64,000 nucleotides of DNA from Polytrichum commune (lineage: Eukaryota; Streptophyta; Polytrichopsida; Polytrichales; Polytrichaceae). The stretch covers positions 7,936,001 to 8,000,000 of the forward strand of contig OX485806.1 in the NCBI GenBank assembly GCA_950295325.1. The letters run 5' to 3'. Position 1 is the stretch's first letter, and every line of letters begins with the position of its first letter. The translations under genes were made by a program, and so were the position numbers. Under the pieces are notes generated by a model. The model was not told the DNA's origin. It was given only the letters and a program-made list of their open reading frames with translations, and did no database searches. This document shows, one piece after another, positions 47,511 through 59,778 of this stretch.

Positions 47511-50500
47511 TAATTTATCCATAAATATATTTTTTGATCTTGAACCTCTCTTAGTCTCAAAAGCAAAACAAAATACAATATCAAACAACGTACACGGGGG
47601 GTGCACCTACACTTGATTTATGTATACACGTGTGAGAACCCCCTTATTTAATGGGGGGTATTTACCTACCTTTGTTGAATACTTTCCACCCTATAAGTAG
47701 CTTAATTTTTAGTGGATGATATTATCTAACAACCTATCATTATATATAAATTTTAGAGTTGCATAATTATAATCACCCCATCTTATTTATAAGTAGTAAA
47801 ATTTTCATGTGAACAATTTGCACGCATACAATACACTATGCATACATTACATTGTGTCGATCTTACTATGCACATTACACACATATAACCAGCATATTAT
47901 AAACTTTAGCATATTGCGGTTGGTTCTTGAACCCCCCAGGAAACCCTAAATAAACCAACCAACCCTTTCATCAACAGATGATGGTATTTTTCATCCAAAG
48001 GCAACTGTTTCAACAAATGCATCCACATGTCCACATACATTTTGCTTATTTCTCATCCAATGCCACTAATGGCATATGATTTATGTTGAACTTACAAATA
48101 AAAAACATCTAAACTTAATTCTATTTATGTTACTTTACATCTAAATAAAAAAAAATCCATAACTTAAACCACACCGTACATTCTATCTAATTCTCAAATT
48201 CACATTTAGAGGACACTATTGTATATCGAAGAAATATGTAAAAATTACGTGTCTTAAATAAAATCCACCCTACATTTTCTCACATGTGGTTTTCTACATT
48301 TTCACCAGTGACAGGGTATCAACTTTATACACACACTTAGGTTTATACTCTCGGTCTTTTAATACCTAAATTAAGAATTCATGCTAACATCCATTAGAGG
48401 TTGATAAAATTATGTCAATAAAATAATTGATGTTTGTTTGAAAATTAAATAAATCTTATTTTAAAATTTTAAAATCCCAAAATGCGTAGAATACACAATA
48501 AATATGAAGAGCAAGGACAAACATGACAAGTGTTAAAAACCTATCTAGAAATCAGGTCTTCGAAACCTAAATCCTAAACTATATTTGCATAAAATAATTG
48601 GCAAACAACAATAATATATGTAGAGGTTAAAGTCAAACCCAAAATAATGATGTCTAATATGTCTAGCATGTTGGAATATCGAAAATAACACATGAAGGAT
48701 AAGAAAATCCCCTAAACAAGTAATTTATATTTGATTAATGCACTACAAAAACACTTGTTATTACCCAATATTCATATAAAAATAAATTAATATCAATGAA
48801 ATAAAAATATCAACATTACCCCTAAAATTCTAAACCCTTGGCAAACCCTAAACCCGACAATTTTACAAATCATTCTAATTTGTTTGTTCATTAGATATTA
48901 GAAAAAAAGATAATGAAAAAAAATCTTTAATGTTGTCGCCACCGTGAATTATGGGGCTGCCTCATTTTGAGTTGTACTTCTAATCTTAAAATGACATTAT
49001 TAAAATTAATACGTAATAGAATTTTAGACCATATGTAATTGTGAAAATTAGGTCAAGATATGGAACAATGGGCTTATAAATTAATGTATCAATTGTAACA
49101 CATGCTCTCAATGTGGACCTGCAATTAGGGTATCAACCGAGTGCATTGTGATTCTACAATTCCATATAATAATACTTCACATGGTATTAGTAGAATATTA
49201 CGTTTATTATTATAATTAAATCCTTTCAATTAAGTGTTTGGAATGTGCACCATTTTCAACAAAAAGAAGATTTTTTTTTTAAAATCAATAGAATTTTGAA
49301 GATATGAGAAATCCAACAAGTAAGGTGGATTGTCAATAAATATAAGTCAACAAACAATGATAATTGATTGCCAAATTTAAAAAGGGTCCGAAGCCACATC
49401 ATGCACACCCTTTCTCTCACTTTGCCTCAATAATTTTGGAAAAGAACAATTCGAGCTCATCATGTGCACAAGCTTTCCTCTTTTCTTTGAAATTAATAAA
49501 AAGGAGACAAGGAAGGCCTACCCGGCAACTTGCAAGCCACCCTCTACAACAAGCTCCATCCCACACAATGAACTCATCTGGAATTTGTTACCGGATAAGC
49601 TTACGTAGACATTGCACACCCCAACCTACAAATGGCACTTCGGTGTAGACATACATTCTCACTAGGATTGTAAAACTAAAAAGGCTAATAAGATTTTTGA
49701 GAGCTTAGAGAAATATTGACATTAGATGTGTAGAATAAAATATCATCATTTGATAAAACTATGGATTGCACCCATAAAACAGAGATCATTCTTACTCTCA
49801 CACTTCTGACCTCTCCATTATCGGCCTGAACTCGGTCGTAGATAGTTTTCACATACCCCACTTGGCAAGCTATGTTTATTCACAGAAAACAAGCAAACAG
49901 GAGTATACAGCCTGCAAAACAACTCTTATAAACTCCTCCTAGAACCATAAGACAGCATTTCTACATCACAAAATATATCATTTGAGCATGAAGTTGCAAT
50001 TTGCCATGCCTCAGAAAATCCCGAGCAGTTTCATCAAGCAGAATAACAATTGGAGAGTGCTGTTACCAAGATTTGCAGAGCATATACGACCAATGCACCT
50101 CATAGCCAATCAACATAGACAAAAAGGGCACCATTAGCAAGCATCCAGTTAGCAATTCTGAATCACACGGATCATCGTTTCAAGTTTCAGAATCGCAGTG
50201 GAGATGCAAAAGTTGTAAACAAGGCAAAGCACAGATTCTCTCTCTTTGAAGGATCGCATATTGAACCTAGAATGGTGTCAATATTCTGTGCACAAAGTCC
50301 AATCTCGTTGTAATACTTTTGTCTCTGTTTAGTGTCTGTTCTTCACAACAAGCCTTGACATATACCACTCAAATATAAGTCCCCAAGGAAGAGTGGCCAC
50401 ATAAGGCTCACATACCTTAAATGCCTCAAAATGAGATCTTTCAACTAATTGGCAACCCATGCACACAAGCAAGCTTTGGGTTCAAATCTCTGCTTACTAC

Positions 50501-50590
50501 ATTACAACTTACTGGAAGCAAGGTATCAGCACCAACCTACAAAGATATTACAGACCCAGTCCTCCTGGCAGAACAATTTAATCAGTACTG
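47511..50590. other. AT-rich intergenic DNA
   Basis: Among the most AT-rich parts of the window (about 48.0-49.3 kb). No open frame beyond a 95-codon one at 49364-49648 without a domain. Confidence 0.4.
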
Positions 50591-50599
50591 ATTGATACT

Positions 50600-51610
50600 G
50601 ATTGAACAAGTTGAATCAATACAAAGTTGCACATTGTTTTGGGTTGTAATAATCCATCCATTGAGCAGTCAGACATGAAATCACAACAGCAGTTTCGTAC
50701 CAACAGTCATCGCCTTAAACAGAATCTGACCCTATAAAAGAACATTAAATAAGCTCATTCCTGCCCCATTGGAAGTATCACTATCAACCTACAGGAAATA
50801 ATTTCTGGCCAAATAATTAGAACGCTTCAAGTCATTACAAAGTTGCACTTTACAAGTAGTAATTCTCCATCCAACAGCAGTCAGACATAAAGTCACAACA
50901 GAAGTTTCCTACCAGCGGTCATTTTCTCAAACGGAAACTGATCTTATGCTAGAACATGAATTCAGCTCATCTCTGCCCCATTGGAAGTATCACTATCAAC
51001 CTACAGAGAATAGTTTCTAGCCTAATGATTAGAATACTTCAAGTAAGTCAATTCATTACAAAGTTGCAACTTTTTTTGAGGTTGTAATCTTCCATCCATG
51101 GAGGAGTCAGACACAAAATAACAAGAGAGGTTTCCTACGAACAGTCATCACCTCAAAAAGAAACTAACATTAGACCAGAACATGAACACAGCTCGACTCT
51201 GCCCAATTGGAGGTATCACAGAGAAAAAATTGGGGGTATCTACGGAGAAACAATTATGGCATAATGATTAGCATACTTCAAGTAGGTTGAAACATTACGA
51301 AGTTGCAAATTGTTCAGGTTGTAATCCTCGATCCATAGAGCAGTCAGAGACGAAATCACAACAGAGGTTTCCTACCAACATCAATCCCCTCAAATAGGAA
51401 GAACATGATTTCAGCTCAAACTCTGCCCAATTGGAGGTGTCACTATCAACCTATGGAGAAACAATTCTGGCAAAATGATTAGCATACTTCAAGCAGGTTG
51501 AACCATTAAAAGTTGCAAGTACTTCAGGTTGCAAACTTCCATCACCTCAAACAGAAACCGACCTTATGCCAGACCATGAATATAGCTCATCTCTGCCCAA
51601 TTAGAAGTAG
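50600..51610. repeat. Five-copy tandem array of about 210-240 bp units
   Basis: Anchors A(C/A)(A/G)AAGTTGC start at about 50621, 50837, 51058, 51297 and 51507. Each full unit carries CAGTCAGA, CACAACAG.(A/G)G-like text, TTTC(C/G)TACCA and CTGCCC(C/A)ATTGGA(A/G)GTATCA. Most also have AATGATTAG(A/C)(A/T)TACTTCAAG. The last unit is shortened. The array ends about 290 bp beyond the stop codon of the TPR gene, so it may form part of its 3' flank or UTR. Confidence 0.85.
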
Positions 51611-51689
51611 GTACATGTTCATACCGGAAATTGTCGATAACGTATTCATCTCCATGTTCACTGCTCAATCCTTGAGCTGCACAAGTACA

Positions 51690-51726
51690 TTACAACATCT
51701 CTCTCTCTCTCACTCTCTATCTCTCA
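51690..51726 (+). repeat. (CT)n microsatellite
   Basis: Interrupted CT repeat between the tandem array and the TPR stop codon. Confidence 0.85.
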
Positions 51727-51900
51727 GCCATAAGCTTTGGCTATGGTGTAAAAGACTGTCTGGGATTTTCCCAGCACCAATTCTCTCCTCCCTCATCATC
51801 TGCATCACCTAAATATACAAGTGGTTGAACAACACCCACCCACGCTGTCAAATTACTTGTTTGACAAAAGGACACTCACAAATAGATTATCTATCTTAAA

Positions 51901-52557
51901 TTACACACTACTGAAATTGCTCAACCCCACTTTAGTCAACCGATATCTATACTGAGGCTCCTCCTCTTCCTCCTCCTCATCATCACTTAAATCATCGCCC
52001 AAGTTACTCCATCGGGAGTAATCCACACCAGTATGCCCCTTAGGCTTGGGAATAGCCTCCCAACCTGCCTTAGGCTCCACAACTGGAGCAATTTGAGCCT
52101 CTTGCTGATGTTGCTGAAGTTGTTGCTGATGTTGGGGTCGAGGTGAGTCAGGGGGAGATTCAATCTCAGTTTCTTCGGAGATGGGAGCCAAGGCCAGCTG
52201 TGTTCGTAATCTTGCTTGCAAGCTTCGGTAAACGTCTGACTGGGGATTAGACTCCAGCAGCCTGTTCACATCGAACAAAGCCGAATGGTAATCCTTCATG
52301 GCCACCAACGTTTGTGCCCTGAGCATCAACGCACCTGTGTGTTTGGCATCGAGCTCCAACACCGCACTGCATTCCTCCGCAGCTTTCTTGTACTGATGTA
52401 GCTTCAAATGACACGCGGCTCGGTTGCTGTGAAGCGCAATGCGATGGTTCAGCTGTGTGGCCACATCCAATGCTTCCGTGTACAACCCCAACGCTTCACT
52501 ATACTCCGCTGCCCGGTACTTCTGATGCGCTCTCTCTGTTTTTGTCAACGAAGTCAT
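51901..52557 (-). CDS. TPR-repeat protein, 218 residues, intronless
   Basis: Begins MTSLTKTERAHQKYRAAEYS. Three tetratricopeptide repeats lie at about 8-36, 37-70 and 73-106, with the typical small/large pattern (SNRAACHLKLHQYKKAAEEC; ALMLRAQTLVAMKDYHSALF). TPRs form helix pairs that bind other proteins. Residues 141-152 are Gln-rich. A segment GWEAIPKPKGHTGVDYSRW (165-183) and an acidic run (EEEEEEE near 194-200) follow. This layout (three TPRs, a WEAIPKPKGH motif, an acidic tail) is that of a conserved small plant TPR protein family whose role I cannot name. The frame is open for 48 codons above this ATG, but that part is Trp/Leu-rich and derives from the CCAAT repeat, so the lower ATG is preferred. 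No TPR-clamp partner such as Hsp70 or Hsp90 is proven. Confidence 0.9.
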   Translation of the reverse strand: MTSLTKTERAHQKYRAAEYSEALGLYTEALDVATQLNHRIALHSNRAACHLKLHQYKKAAEECSAVLELDAKHTGALMLRAQTLVAMKDYHSALFDVNRLLESNPQSDVYRSLQARLRTQLALAPISEETEIESPPDSPRPQHQQQLQQHQQEAQIAPVVEPKAGWEAIPKPKGHTGVDYSRWSNLGDDLSDDEEEEEEEPQYRYRLTKVGLSNFSSV

Positions 52558-53290
52558 TGCATCCCTCACCAAACCCCAATTCCCCCAAACCCCAATCCAA
52601 TCCAATCCAATCCAATCCAACCAAACCAAATAAAACCAGACCCAATTCAAGCAGACACAATCACTACACGCAATTCCAACAGAGATTCTCCACAGCAACA
52701 ATCGTCATCGGATGCACCGCAATGCGAGATTCTCCTCCGAACGAGCAATCGATGACAGCTTCCCTCCCCCTCCCGCTCCGGAACCAGCCCTAAATCCACA
52801 CCCCATACTTACAAAAGAACGAACACGGATACCTGCACGCCCACTGCCAAACTCAGATCTGTGGGACTAAAGACTCTGCCAGACCACAGATCCTGTGCGG
52901 CTGGCCGAGTGGCGATGCATCTGGCCATGGAGATTCGGTCGAGCGTGGGTATGCGGTAGGGTTTGATTTGCCTTGGCTATGGTGGCCCAGGGCATGGTAG
53001 AAGAGAGCGCGACAGAGACAGAGAAAGAGAGAGATGAAGCAAGCTTTTTGGTTTTGGGTTTGATTTGGTTGTGTTGGGCGTTGTGTGGTTTGAATTCCTC
53101 CTGGGGAGTTTGCGGGCCACTTCGCCCACAAGCCAAGAGCCGTGACTATGAAACTGTGAGAGCCCAAAAGAAAGCGTCCCAAGGCCGTCCCAAGACACTT
53201 CCAAAATCATGTATTGTGGTCACGGTCCCTCAAGTGCAGTGTGAAGCCATACGTGCGCGGGCCCTCAACCAGCTGCTATTTCAATGAATT
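52558..53290 (-). promoter_or_regulatory. Leader and promoter region of the TPR gene
   Basis: GC-richer than its surroundings. Contains five CCAAT units on + (52592-52616), which read as ATTGG repeats on the gene strand. No clear TATA box was identified. Several overlapping short frames on both strands between 52408 and 53290 are not supported as genes. Confidence 0.45.
52592..52616 (+). repeat. (CCAAT)5 pentanucleotide repeat
   Basis: Five perfect units followed by CCAACC, 35-59 bases upstream of the TPR start codon. Confidence 0.95.
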
Positions 53291-54480
53291 TCTATTTAAC
53301 ACAGTCCTCACACATGATAAAACATAATAAATCAATGGTTCTGAGATTTCGGAGTGCCATGGTCTCTTGGTTTTGTGTTAGGTCTAGCTACCTCCAAGAG
53401 ATGGTTTTTTTTTGACATAATCCAAGTGATCGTGAAACATGATCCATTTGATGTCATGTAAAAACCCATGTAGACTTTACATGCATCTTGCACTCACTTA
53501 CTCCGTTGGTCCCTCAAGCGTATTGTGAAGCGAACTTGGGCATGCTCCGCTTTTTCCACCAATGAGAGTTCTTTGAAGTGCAATGGTCACGGGCTCTCAG
53601 TCTCGTGTGCGAAGTGGCCCCTAAATGTATCATCGTGGAATGTGATAAGTATGTGGCTCATTCGAATGCTTTCTTTATCGGATAGTAGATATTTCTTTCT
53701 TTCTTTCTTAGGCTTTCTTTATAGGGTTGACTGCATATTCTTTGTCTTGTCACCATTCTCGTTTCTAATTTGTGGTGCCACATGGAGACTTCACTTAACC
53801 GAGTGCAAGTTGCCAAAGGCCAGTCAGTTAGTTAACCCTTAATTTCCTGCAGCATTTTGTGGTTTCAATAGATCATCTAAAAAGTAAGCCCTTTTAGAGC
53901 TAAACTTTTATCGTCCCTAAAAAGAAAAGCTCTTGCGAATGATTTGAAGATCACATTGATTTGGTAGCAATATTTGGTAATTTGCATGGGTTTTATGCAA
54001 TCAATTTAGAATCTTTAAAATTGAAGAAATTGTGATGAAGTTATGCAATAAAATTATTGTCCAAAGTTTCAGCAGTATATTAAGAATATATATACACTTT
54101 GAGGTAAGAGAAAGAGTCCATAAAAAATTGTCAACTTTCAATTAAAATTAATATGAGGTTATGAAATACAGTAATGTATCAACAAAGGGAAAAGTTAGTT
54201 GATTCTTGAATATGGGAAATTCTTGTGAACAACCATCTTTTCATATTGGAATAAGATCAACACCATTACCAAGAAAATGTCATGAGGAGCACAATGATAC
54301 CTACCAATTGTGACCTTCTTAGCACCTTCCTTTTGAATGAATTTGCCTTCAAGAGTCATTCGTAAGCCAAAGAATGGCCTCTAAGGAAATTAAGGGTTAA
54401 GTGAGGGTGGGTGGATTAACATAGTCCAAGTCTTAGGAACTTGGGCGGGGCCAAAAACACCCATTAAATGGACTTTCCTC
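53291..54480. other. Intergenic DNA
   Basis: No gene. The segment at about 54258-54335 is the partner of the short repeat at 17175-17250. Confidence 0.45.
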
Positions 54481-54485
54481 AAGAT

Positions 54486-54760
54486 TTGGACCCAAGCTTG
54501 ACTATTTGGTTTCTCATACTAGGATGACTAATTTCTTGAGTTTGGGATTATTGAGAGTTGGCCGGAAAGTCATGCCATTCCATTTTATCTTCATATTTTG
54601 CACTCTTACTTCTAGACTCAAGGTTGGACTCAAGCTTGAACATTGGATTCTCATACTAGGATGATTAAATTCTTGAGTTGGGACTGCCAAGAGTTGGCAT
54701 GGAATTCATGCCACAATAGCAGCATTTCATTTATTTATTTTCATATTTTGTACTTGAACC
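54486..54760. repeat. 137-bp tandem duplication
   Basis: TCATACTAGGATGA starts at 54514 and 54651. Both are preceded by a CAAGCTTGA word and followed by TTCTTGAGTT and GAGAGTTGG- or AAGAGTTGG-type text. Confidence 0.75.
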
Positions 54761-56129
54761 CTAGTGTAACTTCTCAGATCCAATTTTTGGCTCTTAACCA
54801 ATAAGATCACACGATTTTGGAGTTTATTTGATTTTGGACCCTAGTATACACCCACATGTCAAGTATATACATTCCCCAATTTAATGCACTTTGGCAAAGG
54901 GAGGAAAATTTTGTTGATTTTTGGCAATGGTGGTTGAATCTATTTCAAGCACAATTTAGGAAGTTTAGGTACTTCGAGTGATCCAATTTATTTGCAAATT
55001 ATATGGTTGGATCAACCTTTCAAAGTGGATTTGAAACCCATGTGATTCAAAATAGTGGACCTTTCTTGTGAAATTTTTGAGATTTCATCATGGCAATACA
55101 TAGGCATCCATTTGTGCACATCCCACCTTTTGTGTAAGATAAGCTGCTTCTTGAGTAACCTACTACCGACTTGTCTAAACGACATGCTCGTGCAAGAGTG
55201 GGACCACAAGTAACATGCTGCCACACTTGCTTAGAGGTAATGCCCTATATATAGTTCATGTAGAGTAGAATGGGCAAGTCCATGGTCCTACCTACATTGC
55301 GCCTCCACTCACTTGTATCCAATCCGGTGTGATAAGGGTGTGATGCATAATGGACATGCCACATGTGCCAGGCTATCTTTGCTACCACTTAATTTATGAA
55401 AAAATTGAAAATCATTTAACATCTACCAAGTGTCCATAACACTCCTAGAAAATAAGGATCTGCATAGACCACAAACCTTAAATAGGAACTCCTACCTAGA
55501 CTTCATTTGGCAAGAGAGGTGGATTATGTTACTTTCCATGTCTAATATGTTTGTATTATTTGTTGGGAACCTTGGGGGGAGGGGTTGGGGGGCACTCAAG
55601 GTAGCCCACAATATACTACTATGTGGGTGTAAAAGAATGTTAATATTGGATGAAAGTTTAGCATGTAAAATGTACACATTGGATGGAAATTATTGCACCT
55701 AATTTTATGGAAATAAATATGGCAATATGAATTTTTGAGGAGAAGAAATTGTATTCTAAGCCCCCCAAGGCATCTCACATGAGGAGTTTATTCCTTATAC
55801 CCCTTGTCATTTAAGAACATGAAGCATGCATACATAATTGATATAATTCACTCAAGGAGTTCAACTTTACCCCACCCCCCCAACTCCCAGTTAGGAACAT
55901 ATTGGATCAGTTGATTGGGGCTCGCAATTTGAGATGGGGTTTTCTTTGTACTAGAAGCATAGAAAAACACAATCTTTTATTGCCCATTAGTTGGGAGGGC
56001 TCTTCACACAACTAAATTTATATTCTTATTGAGAGGTAAGGTATGTGGGTGTTATGTGGTTCACACAACAAAACTCACGTTGCATTAGCAAATATATGAT
56101 AAAACATTTGCATTAATCATATTGAATAT
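54761..56129. other. Intergenic DNA, nothing recognised
   Basis: Short open frames only (for example 55012-55224 on -, 55430-55702 on +), without domains. Confidence 0.4.
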
Positions 56130-56420
56130 CAAGCCTCCCCTTATTTAACTATGGTTATCGGAAGAGTGTGTTTTGTCGACTTCTTAACTGGATACATAGG
56201 TCCCTCCCAATTGTGTTCACTATTGAGTGTAGAGTAGTTATTAATATGTGAAGACATAGTCCAATCTCTTTCAAGCATGTGTCTTTATAATGTTTGCTCT
56301 TTGATCCTCACAGAACTACATACCAATCAAATCTAGGGGTCTGATTAAGAAAAAGTAGCCACTTAAGACCCATCTACTCAGAGAGGTAAGTAGAAGCTAT
56401 CAAATGTTCAATGCTGAAAT
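56130..56420 (-). repeat. Dispersed repeat E, copy 6 (inverted)
   Basis: The reverse complement carries AACACAATTGGGAGGGACCT and GAAAGAGATTGGACTATG, matching copies 1 and 5. Confidence 0.55.
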
Positions 56421-59400
56421 GAACGAGCTTCTCTTGCTTCAAAGAGCCGTCATACCTCAAAGGAGGCATTTAACACGAAAGAGTTTGTGAGTCGTTTGCA
56501 TTCCATTTTCCTCAACATTAATATGTGGGCTTTGTTCTTTTCGTGGTCATTCATGTAGGGAGCCATGAATATTCAAAAACTAAATAGCAACAAACAATGA
56601 GAGGCACGCTGTTGAGGGGTATGGAAGCTAGCTAGGGTCGACGCACGAATAACACTGGGAGAATTGAGGGACTCGGTAAGTCATGTGCAAATTCCTCAGA
56701 CAATCATGATCACTGAAGATAAATTGAAGGATGCATTAGATAATCAAGGCCATCAATGCAAATATTCGCTGGTGTCTTCGTAACAGTGCTCCACCCTTCT
56801 ATTAGCAAGTCATTGAAGTGTTTGAGACTCGAATCACCAATATGTGGGCAACACAGATTTGAAACAGGTAAAAAATCCAGAAATTCTTGATTTTGGAATC
56901 ACATGAATTGGAGGACATCATCTACAATACCTTTGATACCTCCCAACTTCTTATTGAAATTCACTTGTGCATTGTGCTAAATGATTTCCCGACAAGGTAT
57001 CCACCTCTCCCGTATTCCAAAAGTGAACAATAAATCATGTTCACTTTCAGCTACACCTAATATCAGTATGGTTTAGAAGGGTATTAACTTGGGTATACAA
57101 AGATTCTCTCACGTCGAGATACCCACAAAATATCAAATATTTGACTAACACTACAATTTTAATACCCACGGGTTGGTTTGTTGATACCAATTTTGATGAT
57201 AATTATTGATATTCACCTATCACCTAACACTCTTGTAAAAGTGCTCTAATTCATCATTCTCTAAAGATCTCATCAAATTTTAAGTGTTTCTTCTCTAAAC
57301 AAGCCCTAAACCAGAATAGAGATCAACACATGCTGATGAAACTAATTTAGCAGCTTTGATGCAAGTCCATTTTCCCTGTCTATCCTCCCAAAGGATCATC
57401 AACACCCCCCAAGATCTATGCAAACGTGCCATTGTGGGAAGCAGAAACACATCACCCAAAATCTTGAAAATTTTGCATCATAACAAGAACCCAGAGAAGC
57501 AGGTGTCCATGGAAAAATGGGTTTCAAAACAGGGTGATGACAAACATCATACCGGAGCCCAATACGCCGCACTTGAAAAGTGATAACCCTAGCGAAAAAC
57601 CAAACCCTGCTTGTTCTTGCAACAGTGCACTACAACTCGCAGACGCGGTTTTAGCTCCCAGACAGCTCCGAAATCCGAAAGCTTGTTCACCTATGACTGA
57701 CTTCAGAGGCTGTGTAGAATTCCTTAATGTTCCATGCCACAATTGTTCCGAAACTGAGAAGACGATGGCTACGAAAGAACAAGAAAGCCACTCTTCTGGG
57801 TGGTGACTGGGAAACAACCAAGTTCCTTGAGATCGACAAGAATGTACATGTTTTGTAGATTTTGGAGTACGCACTATCTAATACTGATATAGATTTGGGT
57901 TTCATTTGATAAGCTTCCTTGTAGATATGGGCCTATTGGATTAGAGAACTGGCCCAACTAATAATTCTTTGGAAGTACGCCAAGTGGCTTATTAAGAATA
58001 CACCTGGCAAGACCTCGTTCCTCCCATGAGCATCACATGACACATGCTGTTCCTTCTCTTTTGAACTTACCTTATGCACCTATACTTTTCCTTTTCTTTT
58101 AAACTTTTCTTTTCTTTTCTTTTCTTTTTGGAACACATGGGGCACTTGACCACTTGGCTACTTTTCCATCAAGTAGAGAGATGATTTCAATGCTGGGAAT
58201 CGAACCGCCAGCCACTCCGTTTGATTTGCGTACCTCTCCATTATCATATGGTAGTTTAGAGTTATCTTGGACCAATTTTAACTTACCTTATGTACTTATG
58301 TTAATGCTTTTTCTTTTTTTTATACATTACTTAACGCCTCGACCTAGGAAGACTTTGGTGTTGGCAAGCAAGATGCATAACTTGACAATGATGGGCTAGG
58401 TGTTGGCCCGTATTTGGCAAGCAATCATTGTCCACAACCTGGAGAATATTATGTCGGATAGAAATTGTCTTATCTTATTAGCAATTGTAGATTGTAAGAA
58501 TTGTCAATTTAAGTTTCAAAAAGAGGGCTAAAATGTAGAAGTTGTGAGTGATTAAGTGATGATTTTCTTTCTCTTTGAGCAATTATAAACCCAAGTTATT
58601 CCCATGTCATCCCAAATGTGTTAATCATGCATCATAGAATGATGTCTATATCTTTAAAGATAATTTCATAAAATTTACTTGAAGTGTGTAAATTGCATTT
58701 GCTTTTAAAAAGATGAAATAGAAAAGACAAGACATGTGAAATTCTTGAAAAGGGAAGCGAGGGCTCCCTTAACATGTCACAGATAAGAAATATTAAGACC
58801 TAAAAATGATAGAGAATAAAGAGATCCTTGATGCCATTTAGTTTCTTGAGTGTGCAAGTTTTAACCGAGGCACAATGTCCAAAAATGAATTTAGAAGTTG
58901 ACCTATTAGTGGTTTCGCCAGTACAATAATAAGGAGAGTATTTGTGATATTTTATTTTATTCAAGGTCGACTCAAGTTTTAGTCTTGGAAAAAGTTTGCA
59001 TTATGAAACTAATTTTGTGTGGACATCTATGGCACAAGTTCATATCATAGACTTTATTTTTATTTTGATATCATAACCTTTATTTCCAAGTTTTGAAATT
59101 ACCATAAATTTTCAAAGACACGATTCTCTCCCAACCCGTATTCACAAAATGAGTCAACCTATTTTCAATAACTGGGAAATAAAAACTTGAGTATAATTAA
59201 TGCTATCTTTAAGGAAAGTCTACTTTGTACCTTTTTAACTTACTTTTTCCATCACGTCGAATGAGAAGGCTACATGTGTAATTCTTCACGGTTTTTCCTG
59301 TCACATTAGAAAATGACGGCTACATGTGTGAAAATTCATGGCTCTAGGGGACTCTATGTATGAAGATTTGCGGGGGGGGGGACTAAAGATGGGTATGTCT

Positions 59401-59427
59401 ACCATAAAGGTGTCAAGTCAAGTCAAC
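56421..59427. other. Intergenic DNA with a TTTTC repeat
   Basis: No gene. Frames at 57356-57905 on both strands have no recognisable domain. A (TTTTC)n tract lies at about 58088-58130. Near 58196 the phrase GGGAATCGAACC resembles an inverted tRNA B-box, but no cloverleaf can be built. Confidence 0.4.
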
Positions 59428-59429
59428 TA

Positions 59430-59776
59430 TAGTAGAGGCGCCTATTCTCGATTAGGACCCTATCGGCAATCTGTAGGGTATTGGAATTTCGAACATGACA
59501 GAACCAATAGTGCCATGACACGTGTTTTGATTTTGAGTGGCAAAATGAAGAGGAATGAGCGGTTTTGGCACTAGACTCTAGAGATTGTTAATATGTTTAG
59601 GCCAACTTTTGGCTTAAAGAATTCATAATAATTTCAATTTAAGGAATGAAATTACCCCAAAAAATTGTAGTTTTCTTGATTTCTATCTTCCTACATGGGA
59701 AAAATTTGCACCGCCATATACTTCTCCTGATGTGGTGCATAATCTCCTAAGTGATTGGTTATGGGTGCCTCTACTC
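59430..59776. mobile_element. MITE, family B copy 2 (TA target site)
   Basis: Left end TAGTAGAGGCGCCTATTCTC; the reverse complement of the right end starts GAGTAGAGGCACCCATAACC. TA flanks at 59428-59429 and 59777-59778. It is 347 bp: collinear with the reverse complement of copy 1 but about 50 bp shorter, mainly from an internal deletion in the left third. Confidence 0.9.
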
Positions 59777-59778
59777 TA

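Noticed and set aside
50600-51610. Box C/D snoRNA cluster in the tandem array
   Set aside because: One unit has GTGATGA and CTGA on -, but the C box is not kept in the other units and the spacing is too short.
51901-52701. Longer 266-codon start for the TPR protein
   Set aside because: The extra 48 residues come from the CCAAT repeat leader (Trp/Leu/Asp/Gly repeats) and do not look like a TPR-family N-terminus.
52408-53287. Several frames of 77-115 codons on both strands beside the TPR gene
   Set aside because: Low-complexity Pro/Ser/Asn text from the CCAAT repeat and GC-rich leader; no domain and mutually overlapping.
57356-57905. Overlapping frames on both strands
   Set aside because: No domain, no splice chain and no neighbouring exons.
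58150-58260. tRNA-like B-box (GGGAATCGAACC) on -
   Set aside because: The T-arm stem does not pair in the standard 5+7+5 form, and no A-box or acceptor stem could be found at the right distance.
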